Positions 1 through 8,271 of a stretch of 64,000 nt of DNA are shown piece after piece. The DNA is from Synechococcus sp. PCC 7336 (GTDB lineage: Bacteria > Cyanobacteriota > Cyanobacteriia > Thermostichales > PCC-7336). The number at the start of each line of letters is the position of its first letter. Position 1 is the first letter of the stretch. Below the pieces are notes generated by a model that was given only the letters and a program-made list of their open reading frames with translations, searched no databases and was not told the origin of the DNA. The position numbers and the translations under genes are program-made. The stretch covers positions 3,399,426 through 3,463,425 of the forward strand of contig NZ_CM001776.1 in assembly GCF_000332275.1 (NCBI RefSeq), given 5' to 3'.

Positions 1-2726
1 GACAACCCCAATGTCTTGGGATACTCCCCTTCCTCCTGTACGTACCGCTCCACCGCCGCATCCGCCGCCTTTTGCCCCACCGCCCAAGCCGTCTCTGTCG
101 GGATTGCCCGAATATCCACCGAATAAAAATTCCGCCCCGTGGGCAACACATCCGATCGCCCTCGTGTGGGCGCTCCTGACGGCCCGCTGGGCACATATCG
201 GCCTGCTAACCCCAACAGGAGCATCTCGATTTCCCGAGGAGTCTGTTGCAGTTTCGGCCACAAAGTTTCCCGCAACCACTCCAAACAGGTCTTCGCGCTC
301 GGTCCCGGCTGTGGCGAGAACAGCTTGCCTGCGATCGGTTGTGCGACCCAAGTGCTCGCCAGGAGCTCGATCGCCTCAATCGCATCTCCAACCACGCGGC
401 ATTCCCGTCCGAGCAGAAGTTGTAAATCTTCTGGTAAATACCTGAGCGCCTGACCGGGATCGGCGGTTAACGGATCGAAATCGAGATTGCAGTCTCGGGC
501 GATCGCCTGCGTCAAGCCCACTTGTCCCGCCCCCGGAAACCGAGCTAGAGCCACCAGCAAATCGATCCCCTGACGCCCCGCTGGATACTGGCCCAGAATA
601 TGCAAGCCATCGCGAATTTGGGCTTCTTTGAGTTCGCATAAATAGCCATCCAGTCGATTGAGCACTTCGGCCACGTCGCGATCGCCAGAAACCTCGATAT
701 CCGCCAACACATTTTCCTGTTCCAGTAACTTGAGAATCTGCGGCTGAATCATTGGCAAGCGGCGCGGGTCCAAGCTCTGGGCCTCGTAATACTCATCAAT
801 CAGCCGTTCCAGCTCCAGCAGGGGACCGTACAGCTCTGCCCGAGTTAAGGGAGGCGTTAAATGATCGACGATCGCCGCCTGTGCCCGCCGCTTCGCCTGC
901 GCTCCCTCCCCCGGATCGTTGACGATAAAGGGATAGAGATGGGGTAACGGTCCAAACGCCACTTCGGGGAAGCAATTTTCGGACAGCGCAATGCCTTTGC
1001 CGGGAAGCCATTCCAGATTGCCGTGTTTGCCAATATGGACGATCGCCCGAGTGTCAAACTGCGATCGCAACCAGGCATAAAAGGCTAAGTACCGGTGGGG
1101 GGGCACCAAATCTGGCGAGTGATAGTTGAGGCTCGGATCGATATCGAAACCGCGCGAAGGTTGAATGCCTACAAAGATTTTCCCGAACTGAACTCCAGCA
1201 ATCGGAATATCTCGATCGTCGGGTTCTCCCCATTGCTGGAGGATCTTTTCGCGGGCTTCAGCAGGCAGGCGATCGAACCAGTCTCGATAGGCTACCGCCG
1301 ACAGCACCTGCCGCACCGGCCGCAACTGCAACCCTTCCGGGTCGTTGGTGGCAGAGCTTGTCAGCAGTTTCATCAAAGCTGCAGAATCCGTTGGAATCTC
1401 CGGCAGGTCGTACCCTGCTTGCTGCATCGCCTGTAAAATTCGTACGCAGCTTTCTGGCGTATCTAACCCCACCCCATTCGCCAGCCGCCCGTCGCGATTG
1501 GGATAGTTGGCCAACAGCAGGGCAACGCGGCGATCGCCCACCGCTGTCCGTCGCAACCGCGCCCAATTCGCTGCCAAGTCCGCCACAAACTCCACTCGAT
1601 CGCCCTGCGGTCGATAGCGCACCACCTCCGTTTGCAGGCGCTCGTGCTTCTGTTCCATCGCCTTAAACGAAATCGCCCGAGAAATGAGTCTTCCGTCCAC
1701 CTCCGGCAAGGCCACATTCATGGCAATATCGCGGGGCGATAGTCCTTGCGGTGACTCTTGCCATTGCTCGACCGTTACGCCACTCAAAATCGCCTGCAAT
1801 ACGGGAACATCCAAGGCTTGCCAAACCGCGACTGCCGGATCGCCACTGTCCAACTTCGCCAGCGAGAAACTCGTGGTGTCGATTAAGACGTCGATCGAGG
1901 CGCGATCGCGAAACTGCTCTAACATTTGTGCGGGCAATTCGGGATCTTTGAGGGAGTAGGTGTAGAGACAAGTCACCTGCAATCCCCGAGCCTGTAATGC
2001 TTCGCACAACGCATCAATGGGTGCGGTGTTGGCACTCAGGACGTGGGCGCGATAGAGCAGGATGCCAACGTTGGCGATTGGCTTTGCACTCGGCCCCCTC
2101 AATCCCCCAGAATGGGGGACTTGACTAAAGCTTGGGTTAGGCGTTGGGAGACGATCGGGTTGGAGGGCACTAGGCGGTGGCGTGTAAAGGCCGATATTGG
2201 CTAGCGATCGCGGTGGGCGACAGTCATAATTTGTCTGGCAAGCGAGATTGGCGATCGCCTTCAAGCCTTCGCAAATATTCTCCACTCCCCCTGCAACGAA
2301 ATATCTCCAGAGGCGATCGACTTGACTCAACCCTAAGGTTGAGTGACTCATCAGGTCGAGATCGGGACGATCGTCTCCGGGCAACACCAGCAATTGCGCC
2401 CCCGTTTTCGCCACCACCTCTTTGACTACTTCCAATCCATAGGACCAATAGGCTTGGCCCCCCAGCAGGCGAAGGGCGATCGCCTCGGCACCGATCAATA
2501 CATCGTCGGCATAAGTATCGATGGTCAGTTGCTGTTGCAAGTTCAGTAGGTTGACTGCCCGCACTGCCGGAAAGGTCTCGGGCAACTGCTCCAGTGCTGC
2601 TGCCAAGGTCTGAATCTCGGTATCGGCGGCCGTGAGGACGACAATGGGAGCGGGGTCTTGCTCGACAACAATCACTCCCTCCTGACCCGGTTGCCAACCA
2701 CCGGGTGTTGCTGCGATTCGATGCAT
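1..2726 (-). CDS. cobN: Cobaltochelatase subunit CobN (3' end outside window)
   Basis: Large subunit of the ATP-dependent chelatase that inserts cobalt (or, for the ChlH/BchH relatives, magnesium) into the tetrapyrrole ring. One minus-strand frame is open without a stop from the ATG at 2726 to the window edge, about 908 codons of an expected 1,200-1,300. The N-terminus reads MHRIAATPGGW followed by VIVVEQDPAPIVVLTAADTE, which is the usual start of cyanobacterial CobN. Further in are RVALLLANYP, IVHIGKHGNLEWLPGKG and YVQEEGEYPKTLGL, all typical of the CobN/ChlH family. The frame also extends upstream of 2726 to a TAG, but ATG 2726 matches the family. It lies 43 bp downstream of a hydrolase gene on the same strand and may be co-transcribed with it. 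I chose CobN over ChlH because of the N-terminus. The C-terminal quarter is not in the window. Confidence 0.9.
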   Translation of the reverse strand, partial: MHRIAATPGGWQPGQEGVIVVEQDPAPIVVLTAADTEIQTLAAALEQLPETFPAVRAVNLLNLQQQLTIDTYADDVLIGAEAIALRLLGGQAYWSYGLEVVKEVVAKTGAQLLVLPGDDRPDLDLMSHSTLGLSQVDRLWRYFVAGGVENICEGLKAIANLACQTNYDCRPPRSLANIGLYTPPPSALQPDRLPTPNPSFSQVPHSGGLRGPSAKPIANVGILLYRAHVLSANTAPIDALCEALQARGLQVTCLYTYSLKDPELPAQMLEQFRDRASIDVLIDTTSFSLAKLDSGDPAVAVWQALDVPVLQAILSGVTVEQWQESPQGLSPRDIAMNVALPEVDGRLISRAISFKAMEQKHERLQTEVVRYRPQGDRVEFVADLAANWARLRRTAVGDRRVALLLANYPNRDGRLANGVGLDTPESCVRILQAMQQAGYDLPEIPTDSAALMKLLTSSATNDPEGLQLRPVRQVLSAVAYRDWFDRLPAEAREKILQQWGEPDDRDIPIAGVQFGKIFVGIQPSRGFDIDPSLNYHSPDLVPPHRYLAFYAWLRSQFDTRAIVHIGKHGNLEWLPGKGIALSENCFPEVAFGPLPHLYPFIVNDPGEGAQAKRRAQAAIVDHLTPPLTRAELYGPLLELERLIDEYYEAQSLDPRRLPMIQPQILKLLEQENVLADIEVSGDRDVAEVLNRLDGYLCELKEAQIRDGLHILGQYPAGRQGIDLLVALARFPGAGQVGLTQAIARDCNLDFDPLTADPGQALRYLPEDLQLLLGRECRVVGDAIEAIELLASTWVAQPIAGKLFSPQPGPSAKTCLEWLRETLWPKLQQTPREIEMLLLGLAGRYVPSGPSGAPTRGRSDVLPTGRNFYSVDIRAIPTETAWAVGQKAADAAVERYVQEEGEYPKTLGL

Positions 2727-2769
2727 GAGGAATTTGCCTTGGAAGCGTACGACGACTATCCCACATGAT

Positions 2770-3594
2770 TCACGGTAGATGCTCTAAAAGGGGAGAAAGG
2801 ACTGCTAAAAACTCTTGCAGTGTCGCAACGTACTGGGTTGGAGCCGCATCGAGCAAGTGGACGTGACCCGCATGGGGAACTTCTAAAAAGAACTTGGGTT
2901 CCTGCGCTGCTGCAAATAATGCTTTGCCATGCCAAAAGGGCACCGTATTATCTAAGCGACCGTGAGCTACCATCAGCGGGCAATCGATGCGAGTGACACG
3001 GCCTAGATTGTCGAATTTCTCAAACGGCACGAGGGGCACTCGCGTGACCACCCGAAATACTGTCGTGAAGGTGCCCTCCACAATGACCCCCGCAATCTTC
3101 TCTCGGCTAGCTAAATAAATCGAAGGACCGCCCCCCAAAGAAAGGCCGTAGGCAATGATGCGATCGCTGGGCACCCCCACATCTTCAGTCAAGTAACGAT
3201 AGGCTGCATTCACATCTTCATAGACATTGCGCTCGGAGGGGTTGCCGTCGCTGGTGCCGTAGCCGCGATAGTCGTAGGCTAAAATCGAAAACCCCAAGTT
3301 ATACCACTGCTCCATCAAATGACGCAGTTGGCCGATGTCGCTGCCATTGCCGTGGCTGAGCAACAGGGTATAGGTAGCGTTGGGATTGTGCAGGTGAATG
3401 GCTGAAAGGCGATCGCCATTGCCCACATCCAACTTCAAAATGTCGTCGCCATCGCTGTAGCTGGCGGGGGGCGGGATGAAAATTTGTCGTTCGCTGAGCA
3501 AGAGACCGTAGAAGCATAAGCTGCCGTAGGCGATCGCCAATAGCGTCAACATGCGAGCACTCCATTTTTTCCACATATTTTTTCGGCATAACAT
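2770..3594 (-). CDS. Membrane-anchored alpha/beta hydrolase
   Basis: Alpha/beta-hydrolase fold protein of about 274 residues, similar in layout to bacterial ABHD13/BEM46-like serine hydrolases. A hydrophobic N-terminal segment (MLTLLAIAYGSLCFYGLLL) looks like a membrane anchor or uncleaved signal. The oxyanion region is LLLSHGNGSDIG, followed by AYDYRGYGTSDG. The nucleophile elbow is GLSLGGG, the acid lies in HGRLDNTVPF and the histidine in VPHAGHVHLL, so the triad is complete. The substrate cannot be read from the sequence. Several in-frame starts exist (TTG 3612, ATG 3594, ATG 3576) and none has a strong ribosome binding site; I used 3594. The gene runs toward cobN on the same strand with a short gap. 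Confidence 0.85.
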   Translation of the reverse strand: MLCRKNMWKKWSARMLTLLAIAYGSLCFYGLLLSERQIFIPPPASYSDGDDILKLDVGNGDRLSAIHLHNPNATYTLLLSHGNGSDIGQLRHLMEQWYNLGFSILAYDYRGYGTSDGNPSERNVYEDVNAAYRYLTEDVGVPSDRIIAYGLSLGGGPSIYLASREKIAGVIVEGTFTTVFRVVTRVPLVPFEKFDNLGRVTRIDCPLMVAHGRLDNTVPFWHGKALFAAAQEPKFFLEVPHAGHVHLLDAAPTQYVATLQEFLAVLSPLLEHLP

Positions 3595-3704
3595 TTTGAT
3601 TCGATGGCTCAATCGGTGTTTCTGGAAGGTGGCTGCCGTTCCGCGATGCGCTATGATGCTGCCGTCTATTGCCCGATCGCCCCGATCGAAAGCCTAACGG
3701 AGAT

Positions 3705-4013
3705 ATGCCGATGGGAGCCCTTTCCGGTCTAGACAGTCATACCGTCACGGGAAACGTTTCAGTTGCCGTCATTGCAGGCGTGGGAGCATCGCTAGCCATT
3801 AAAGATTTGACAACAGACGCCGCAGCCTCAGAATTGCAGGTGTTGCTGACCATCGATGGAGATCTCTCCAAACGCAGCCTCGATCTGGGCACCCTGTCCG
3901 CCTCTAGCGGCACCTTCCAGCTCTCTTTGCCCGACAGTGCCAACATCAGCGTCTACAACACCGTTGTACTGAGATCGGCAGACACTGCCATCGGTAGCGG
4001 CACGATCCCGTAG
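3705..4013 (+). CDS. Small protein, possible degenerate DM13-like domain
   Basis: A 102-residue ORF starting at ATG 3705, six bases after an ACGGAG ribosome binding site; a second ATG follows at 3711. The N-terminal part has a short hydrophobic stretch (VAVIAGVGASLAI). The C-terminal half (SSGTFQLSLPDSANISVYNT followed by VVLRS) recalls the end of DM13 electron-transfer domains, where a glycine-rich turn, an LPD motif and a VVIW strand occur. The DM13 cysteine is absent, so this is at best a divergent or truncated relative. The gene stands alone between a minus-strand hydrolase and the PSRP-3 gene. Function unknown. Confidence 0.5.
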   Translation: MPMGALSGLDSHTVTGNVSVAVIAGVGASLAIKDLTTDAAASELQVLLTIDGDLSKRSLDLGTLSASSGTFQLSLPDSANISVYNTVVLRSADTAIGSGTIP

Positions 4014-4134
4014 AAGCGCTCTTTCCAGTAGAAGCAATTTTTTCAGTCAAAGTAAGCTTTAAAAATTCCTCAGAGAACACTCCCCCAGACGTTAGAATTA
4101 TCGATGCACTGTTTTTTCTCGACGGGAGACTATC

Positions 4135-4434
4135 TTGACGGAATTCGCGCTCAAAGCGGTGTGGCTGGACGATAATTTGGCGATCGCGGTAGACCAAATT
4201 GTCGGACAAGGCCGCAGCCCTCTGACCAAATACTACTTTTGGCCCCGCGAAAACGCGTGGGAGCTGATTCAAACCGAGCTGGAAAGCAAAGGCTGGATCA
4301 CCGAAATCCAGCGGGTGGAATTGCTCAACAAAGCCACCGAGGTGATCAATTACTGGCAGGAAGACGGTCGCAAGAAGCCCATGACGAAGGCAGCTGAAAA
4401 GTTTCCCGAAGTCTTGTTTGCAGGCAATTCATAG
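4135..4434 (+). CDS. ycf65: Ribosomal protein PSRP-3 / Ycf65
   Basis: 99-residue protein of the plastid-specific ribosomal protein 3 family, a component of the 30S subunit in cyanobacteria and plastids. Family blocks visible are [34 protein letters not shown] and [20 protein letters not shown]. The start is a TTG at 4135 preceded by GGGAG about ten bases upstream; no in-frame ATG fits the family N-terminus. The ribosome GTPase gene rbgA begins 12 bases after the stop, so the two ribosome-related genes are probably one transcription unit. Confidence 0.92.
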   Translation: MTEFALKAVWLDDNLAIAVDQIVGQGRSPLTKYYFWPRENAWELIQTELESKGWITEIQRVELLNKATEVINYWQEDGRKKPMTKAAEKFPEVLFAGNS

Positions 4435-4446
4435 GGATCTCCCCCT

Positions 4447-5295
4447 ATGACCACCCCAGCCATTCAGTGGTATCCCGGCCACATTGCCAAGGCCCAAAGG
4501 CAACTGCAGCAGCAGTTGCAGAAGGTGGATGCGATTTTGGAGGTGCTGGATGCGCGCATTCCCCTCGCCAGCCGCCATCCCGATCTCGATCGCTGGACCC
4601 GCGACAAGCCTCGCGTACTGATTTTGAACAAAGCCGATTGTATTTCCACTGCTCAACTGCAGAGCTGGCAACAGTGGTTCGAGCGACAGGGCTTAACTGC
4701 TCTGCCCACCAATGCTCGCGAAGGTAAAGGAATCTCCCGAGTGCGACAGGCGGCTCAGCAAGCAGGGGCGGCGGCAAACGAGCGGCGGCGCAAGCGGGGG
4801 ATGCAACCTCGTCCCATCCGGGCTGCTGTCATCGGGTTCCCGAATGTGGGCAAGTCTGCGCTGCTCAATCGACTGATGGGCAAGCGGGTGGTGGAGAGTG
4901 CTCGCCGTCCGGGGGTGACTCGACAGTTACGCTGGGTGCGGTTGGGCCAAGATTTAGATCTGTTGGACGCCCCCGGAATTTTGCCTCCCAAGCTGGAAGA
5001 CCAGCAGGCAGCATTGAAGTTAGCGATTTGTGACGATATTGGGGAGGCAGGCTATGTGAGCGAGCATGTGGCAGGGGCTTTGTTGGACCTATTGCCGCAG
5101 GTGGACAATCGCTTAGAGGCCGTATTGTGCGATCGTTATGGGTTCGAGGCTCTCGATAAACCTGGCAGTCTTTTAGTGCATCAGTTTGCGCGCGATCGCC
5201 ATACCGGGAATGTGGAGCGGGCAGCCAAGCAAATTTTGACTGACTTTCGGAAAGGGGTGTTGGGTGCTGTGGCCCTGGAACAACCGCCAGAATAG
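4447..5295 (+). CDS. rbgA: Ribosome biogenesis GTPase RbgA/YlqF
   Basis: 282-residue circularly permuted GTPase that acts in late 50S assembly. The permuted motif order is clear: the G4 motif LILNKAD near residue 60 comes before the P-loop GFPNVGKSALLN near 130, then G3 as DAPGILPPKLED. The N-terminal IQWYPGHIAKAQRQLQQQL and DAILEVLDARIPLASRHP blocks are standard for YlqF, and the C-terminal helical domain is present, so the protein is full length. It follows the PSRP-3 gene by 12 bases on the same strand. Confidence 0.93.
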   Translation: MTTPAIQWYPGHIAKAQRQLQQQLQKVDAILEVLDARIPLASRHPDLDRWTRDKPRVLILNKADCISTAQLQSWQQWFERQGLTALPTNAREGKGISRVRQAAQQAGAAANERRRKRGMQPRPIRAAVIGFPNVGKSALLNRLMGKRVVESARRPGVTRQLRWVRLGQDLDLLDAPGILPPKLEDQQAALKLAICDDIGEAGYVSEHVAGALLDLLPQVDNRLEAVLCDRYGFEALDKPGSLLVHQFARDRHTGNVERAAKQILTDFRKGVLGAVALEQPPE

Positions 5296-5329
5296 AGGAT
5301 ATCCAGGATATCCGTCGGGCAACTGAGGA

Positions 5330-5497
5330 TTAGTGAAAGGGGTGGCAGAGCTTTTGCAGCCAGATGGGGGAGCCGAGTCTATCCTCCAAGAGATCTAAAA
5401 CGCTAGGCTGCGAAGTTTTAGACATCCAAGCCTTGACATAGGTTAGTTGAGGCTTGTTGCTGCGAAGTGTGACGGAGGGGGTTGGAGGCACATTCAT
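5330..5497 (-). CDS. Small hypothetical protein (55 aa)
   Basis: A short minus-strand ORF in the gap between rbgA and the glycosyltransferase gene. ATG 5497 is preceded by AGGAGC at a spacing of seven bases, a good ribosome binding site. The protein begins MNVPPTPSVTLRSNKPQL and ends in SPIWLQKLCHPFH. It has no transmembrane segment. The central SVLDLLEDRLGSPIWLQKL could be an amphipathic helix. It is not recognised; it could be a real small cyanobacterial protein or a chance ORF with a convincing ribosome binding site. Confidence 0.45.
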   Translation of the reverse strand: MNVPPTPSVTLRSNKPQLTYVKAWMSKTSQPSVLDLLEDRLGSPIWLQKLCHPFH

Positions 5498-5686
5498 GAG
5501 TCTTGCTCCTAGTCGCTGTTAACCGGTTTAAGGCGTTCAGCGCTTGTTTCTTGCCCCTTCATACCTACCTGTGTCGATGCATTATGCAGTTCTCAACGGC
5601 AGTGATAGTGCGCTTTTGCGCAGTTCTACCGAGGGGGAAATGAAGGGACTTGAGAATTCAGTGTTTTCCCTTAGAAATCTGTCAGT

Positions 5687-6757
5687 TCAATCCGCCAGTG
5701 CATCGGCCAGAGCCTGCGCGATCGCCACATTTCCCCCCATGTCCAATCCTCCTGCTTGGCTGGGCTCCACCCAAGCATCTTCCAGCCAATCCCAAGCTCG
5801 ATCGAACACCTGCGCGGGGGTGAGGATTTGGTGGCGGCTATAGTTTTGAAGCCCATTGAGTAGGAGCTGGGCTTCGGCAAAGCCCGAGCGGGTGATGCAG
5901 CGGACGGGCACGCCGACGCGCATCGCTTCCGAGAAGGTGCCATAGCCTGGTTTGACCGCCACTTGGTCGCAGGCGGGCATGAGATCTACCGGTCGCCACT
6001 GCTCGCCATTGAGCCTTAGCAAGTTGGGGCGATCGGGGGCATTGCGATCGAGCGTGATAAATTGCCAGTCGGGATAGGCATCCACATTGTCATAGGGAAT
6101 GCCGCGCAGGCCGAGACCGCCGAAGGTGAGCAACACGGTGGGGCGATCGCGCTCCAATTGCAGGCGATCGCGAATTTCTGCCGGACTCAGGATGGGCTCG
6201 CCGCCTGTCAAGCCCGTGTCTTCGATCTGGGGAAAGGCTGACATGGGGGCATGAAAGGGGAGGCGAAACAGGCGATCGCAGTTTCCATACAGTTCTGCTA
6301 CCCAGTCGGCAATGGTTTGGAACGCGGGACCGTAGTCGCGGTAAATGAAATCCCAGCCGAAGTTGCCTGCCATCCAACAGGGCAGTCGAGCGGCACGAGC
6401 GATCGCGCAAGCGAGGGGAGGCATGTCGGCAAACACCATGCGGACGCGATTGAGTTTGATGAAGTCCACTTCCGAGCGGACAATGACATCTGCTTTGGCT
6501 TGTAACGCCTTGAGCTTGGCAAGGGTGGCATCGAGATCGGTGGCGAGGCTGTCTGCTTGCACGACTCCGACATCGAGGGCACGGGGGCGATAGAGAAATC
6601 GGCCCGAGACATATTTTTCAATCAGCCAGCGAGGGGCTGAGGTTACGAAGATGGGCAGGATGTCGGGGTTGAGTTTCTGGAGACGATCGATGAGGGCGGC
6701 GGTGCGGGTGACGTGGCCGAAACCGTGGGCTGAAATGGCAACATACAAAATACTCAT
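5687..6757 (-). CDS. MurG-like GT-B glycosyltransferase family protein
   Basis: 356-residue protein resembling the GT-B fold UDP-sugar transferases related to MurG and glycosyltransferase family 28. The N-terminus (ILYVAISAHGFGHVTRTAAL) has the glycine-rich first Rossmann loop with HGFGH. The C-terminal domain has TVLLTFGGLGLRGIPYD, the nucleotide-sugar loop VAVKPGYGTFSEAMRVGVPV and a terminal helix. Length fits a complete enzyme. The sugar and acceptor cannot be inferred. It is transcribed away from bioF, with a TnpB relic in the gap between them. Confidence 0.78.
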   Translation of the reverse strand: MSILYVAISAHGFGHVTRTAALIDRLQKLNPDILPIFVTSAPRWLIEKYVSGRFLYRPRALDVGVVQADSLATDLDATLAKLKALQAKADVIVRSEVDFIKLNRVRMVFADMPPLACAIARAARLPCWMAGNFGWDFIYRDYGPAFQTIADWVAELYGNCDRLFRLPFHAPMSAFPQIEDTGLTGGEPILSPAEIRDRLQLERDRPTVLLTFGGLGLRGIPYDNVDAYPDWQFITLDRNAPDRPNLLRLNGEQWRPVDLMPACDQVAVKPGYGTFSEAMRVGVPVRCITRSGFAEAQLLLNGLQNYSRHQILTPAQVFDRAWDWLEDAWVEPSQAGGLDMGGNVAIAQALADALAD

Positions 6758-6812
6758 GCGTTAGACTCGTGCGTTCGAATTCCGGTGCCCCAGTGCTAAG
6801 CTCCAGTCCATC

Positions 6813-6980
6813 ATGACCTCCGGGGTACTCCCGCCAGAACGCAGAGCATTTGGCGGTGAGGAGGATAGGATAGTTAAACGCAGGGCGGTTGGACTACCGC
6901 TCTCTGGCTGTGGAGGCTTATCCGCTGGGATGCCTGTGAAACAGCAACTCTCACTCGTGAGTCTGAGAAGCTCCCGCTAG
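6813..6980 (+). pseudogene. C-terminal remnant of an IS200/IS605-type TnpB
   Basis: The plus-strand frame from 6813 to the TAG at 6978-6980 gives a tail containing GCGGLSAGMPVKQQLSLVSL and SSR, the kind of cysteine/glycine then VKQ ending common in cyanobacterial TnpB proteins. The catalytic RuvC region is missing, so only the last 50 or so residues remain. A stem-loop follows immediately, as expected at an IS605 right end. Assigned from pattern recall; the small size limits certainty. Confidence 0.5.
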
Positions 6981-7015
6981 ACCCGTAGGGTTAGCGGTGA
7001 GAGTAGTCACACCAT
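6970..7015 (+). repeat. IS605-type right-end hairpin
   Basis: The sequence CTCCCGCTA, an 11-base loop, then TTAGCGGTGAG forms an imperfect stem-loop, followed by AGTAGTCAC. This arrangement (TnpB stop codon at the hairpin base, GTAGTCAC just after) is that of IS200/IS605 right ends in cyanobacteria, where the same region encodes the guide RNA scaffold. It ends only eight bases before the bioF start, so it occupies the bioF 5' leader. Confidence 0.5.
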
Positions 7016-7023
7016 AAGCTGCT

Positions 7024-8196
7024 ATGACTGTCCTCGATCGCATCCGAGACCGCATTGCCCAAGTGCAACGCTTGGGTCTGTATCGCCAATTGCACCACCA
7101 CTCTGCCTGCGATGGGGTACGAGTCAAGTGGGGCGATCGCTGGCTGATTAATTTTTCCAGCAATGACTATTTGGGCTTGGCCCGAGAGCCGCAGTTAGTG
7201 GAAGCGGCGATCGCTGCAGCTCGACAATACGGTACGGGCAGTGGAGCCTCGCGGCTGGTGACTGGGAGTTTCGATTTTCACCAGCAGTTGGAGTGCCAAA
7301 TTGCGACCTGGAAAAGGACGGAAGCGGCACTGGCATTCAATTCCGGCTATCAAGCCAATCAAGGGGTGTTAGTGGGACTGACCAAGGGGGGCGATCGGAT
7401 TTTTGTCGATGCCCTGGCCCACGCTAGCCTCAGAGACGGTACGGTCTTGAGTCGCGCCCGCAGTCACGAGTTTCGCCACAATGACCTCGAACATTTAGAG
7501 CATCTCTTGAACAGCCACCCCAGCTCGGGCATTCGGCTGATTGTGACCGAGAGCGTGTTCTCGATGGATGGGGATGTGGCCCCCTTGTCTGAATTATTGC
7601 AATTGGCCAAAACCTACGACACCGTCCTAGTGGTGGACGAAGCCCATAGTGTGGGGGTATTCGGGCCTGCGGGATCTGGGCTGTGCGCGCATTTGGGCTT
7701 GAAGGGCGATCGCCTGATTCAAGTGGGCACCTGCGGCAAGGCGTTAGCGAGTTTTGGCGCTTATGTCGCCAGTTGCGAGGCGATCGCCGAGCTTTTGCGC
7801 AATCGGGCCAGGAGTTTTATCTACACCACCGCATTACCCCCCAGCGTCATTGCTGCCACCCGTGCCGCGATCGCTTATCTGCAAGCCCATCCCGAACGCC
7901 TGCAACGCCTCCACCGCAATCGCCAACACCTAGCCTCTCGTCTCGGCAGAGTCCTCGACAGCCAGATTTGTCCCATTGTGCTCGGCGAGCCCGAAATAGC
8001 TCTGGCGGCCTCGCAACACCTGCGCGATCGCGGCTTTTGGGTCCAAGCGATCCGCCCCCCCACGGTGCCCAACGGTACTGCCCGCTTGCGCATTTCCCTC
8101 TCGGCTAGCCACTCTGCCGAGCAACTGGATAGCCTATGCGATGCTTTGCAACCCTGGCTTTCTGCTCAATCGCTACCCCATCAAATGATTCGTTAG
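7024..8196 (+). CDS. bioF: 8-amino-7-oxononanoate synthase (BioF)
   Basis: PLP-dependent alpha-oxoamine synthase that condenses pimeloyl thioester with alanine in biotin synthesis. 390 residues, full length. Recognisable blocks: LINFSSNDYLGLAREPQLVE, GTGSGASRLVTGSFDFHQQL, VVDEAHSVGVFGPAGSGLC and the PLP lysine in GTCGKALASFGAYVA. ATG 7024 fits the family start. The gene stands alone, with an IS605 relic directly upstream and a phosphopantetheinyl transferase gene downstream on the same strand. It could in principle be a related KBL-type enzyme, but length and motifs favour BioF. Confidence 0.9.
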   Translation: MTVLDRIRDRIAQVQRLGLYRQLHHHSACDGVRVKWGDRWLINFSSNDYLGLAREPQLVEAAIAAARQYGTGSGASRLVTGSFDFHQQLECQIATWKRTEAALAFNSGYQANQGVLVGLTKGGDRIFVDALAHASLRDGTVLSRARSHEFRHNDLEHLEHLLNSHPSSGIRLIVTESVFSMDGDVAPLSELLQLAKTYDTVLVVDEAHSVGVFGPAGSGLCAHLGLKGDRLIQVGTCGKALASFGAYVASCEAIAELLRNRARSFIYTTALPPSVIAATRAAIAYLQAHPERLQRLHRNRQHLASRLGRVLDSQICPIVLGEPEIALAASQHLRDRGFWVQAIRPPTVPNGTARLRISLSASHSAEQLDSLCDALQPWLSAQSLPHQMIR

Positions 8197-8271
8197 TTGT
8201 AGAATGCTTTCGATTAGCTAAGCTGCAAGCGGCGATCGCCCATCTCTGAAAATGAATCGCCGGAGAATTAA

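Noticed and set aside
2224..2766. Minus-strand ORF of 180 codons at the start of cobN
   Set aside because: It is out of frame with the CobN reading frame, which is fully open and matches the family.
3600..3710. Cobalamin riboswitch upstream of the cobN unit
   Set aside because: No B12-box-like sequence or extended leader was seen upstream of the hydrolase gene.
6760..6800. tRNA-like GTTCGAATTCC
   Set aside because: The T-loop-like string stands alone; no acceptor stem or anticodon arm can be formed around it.
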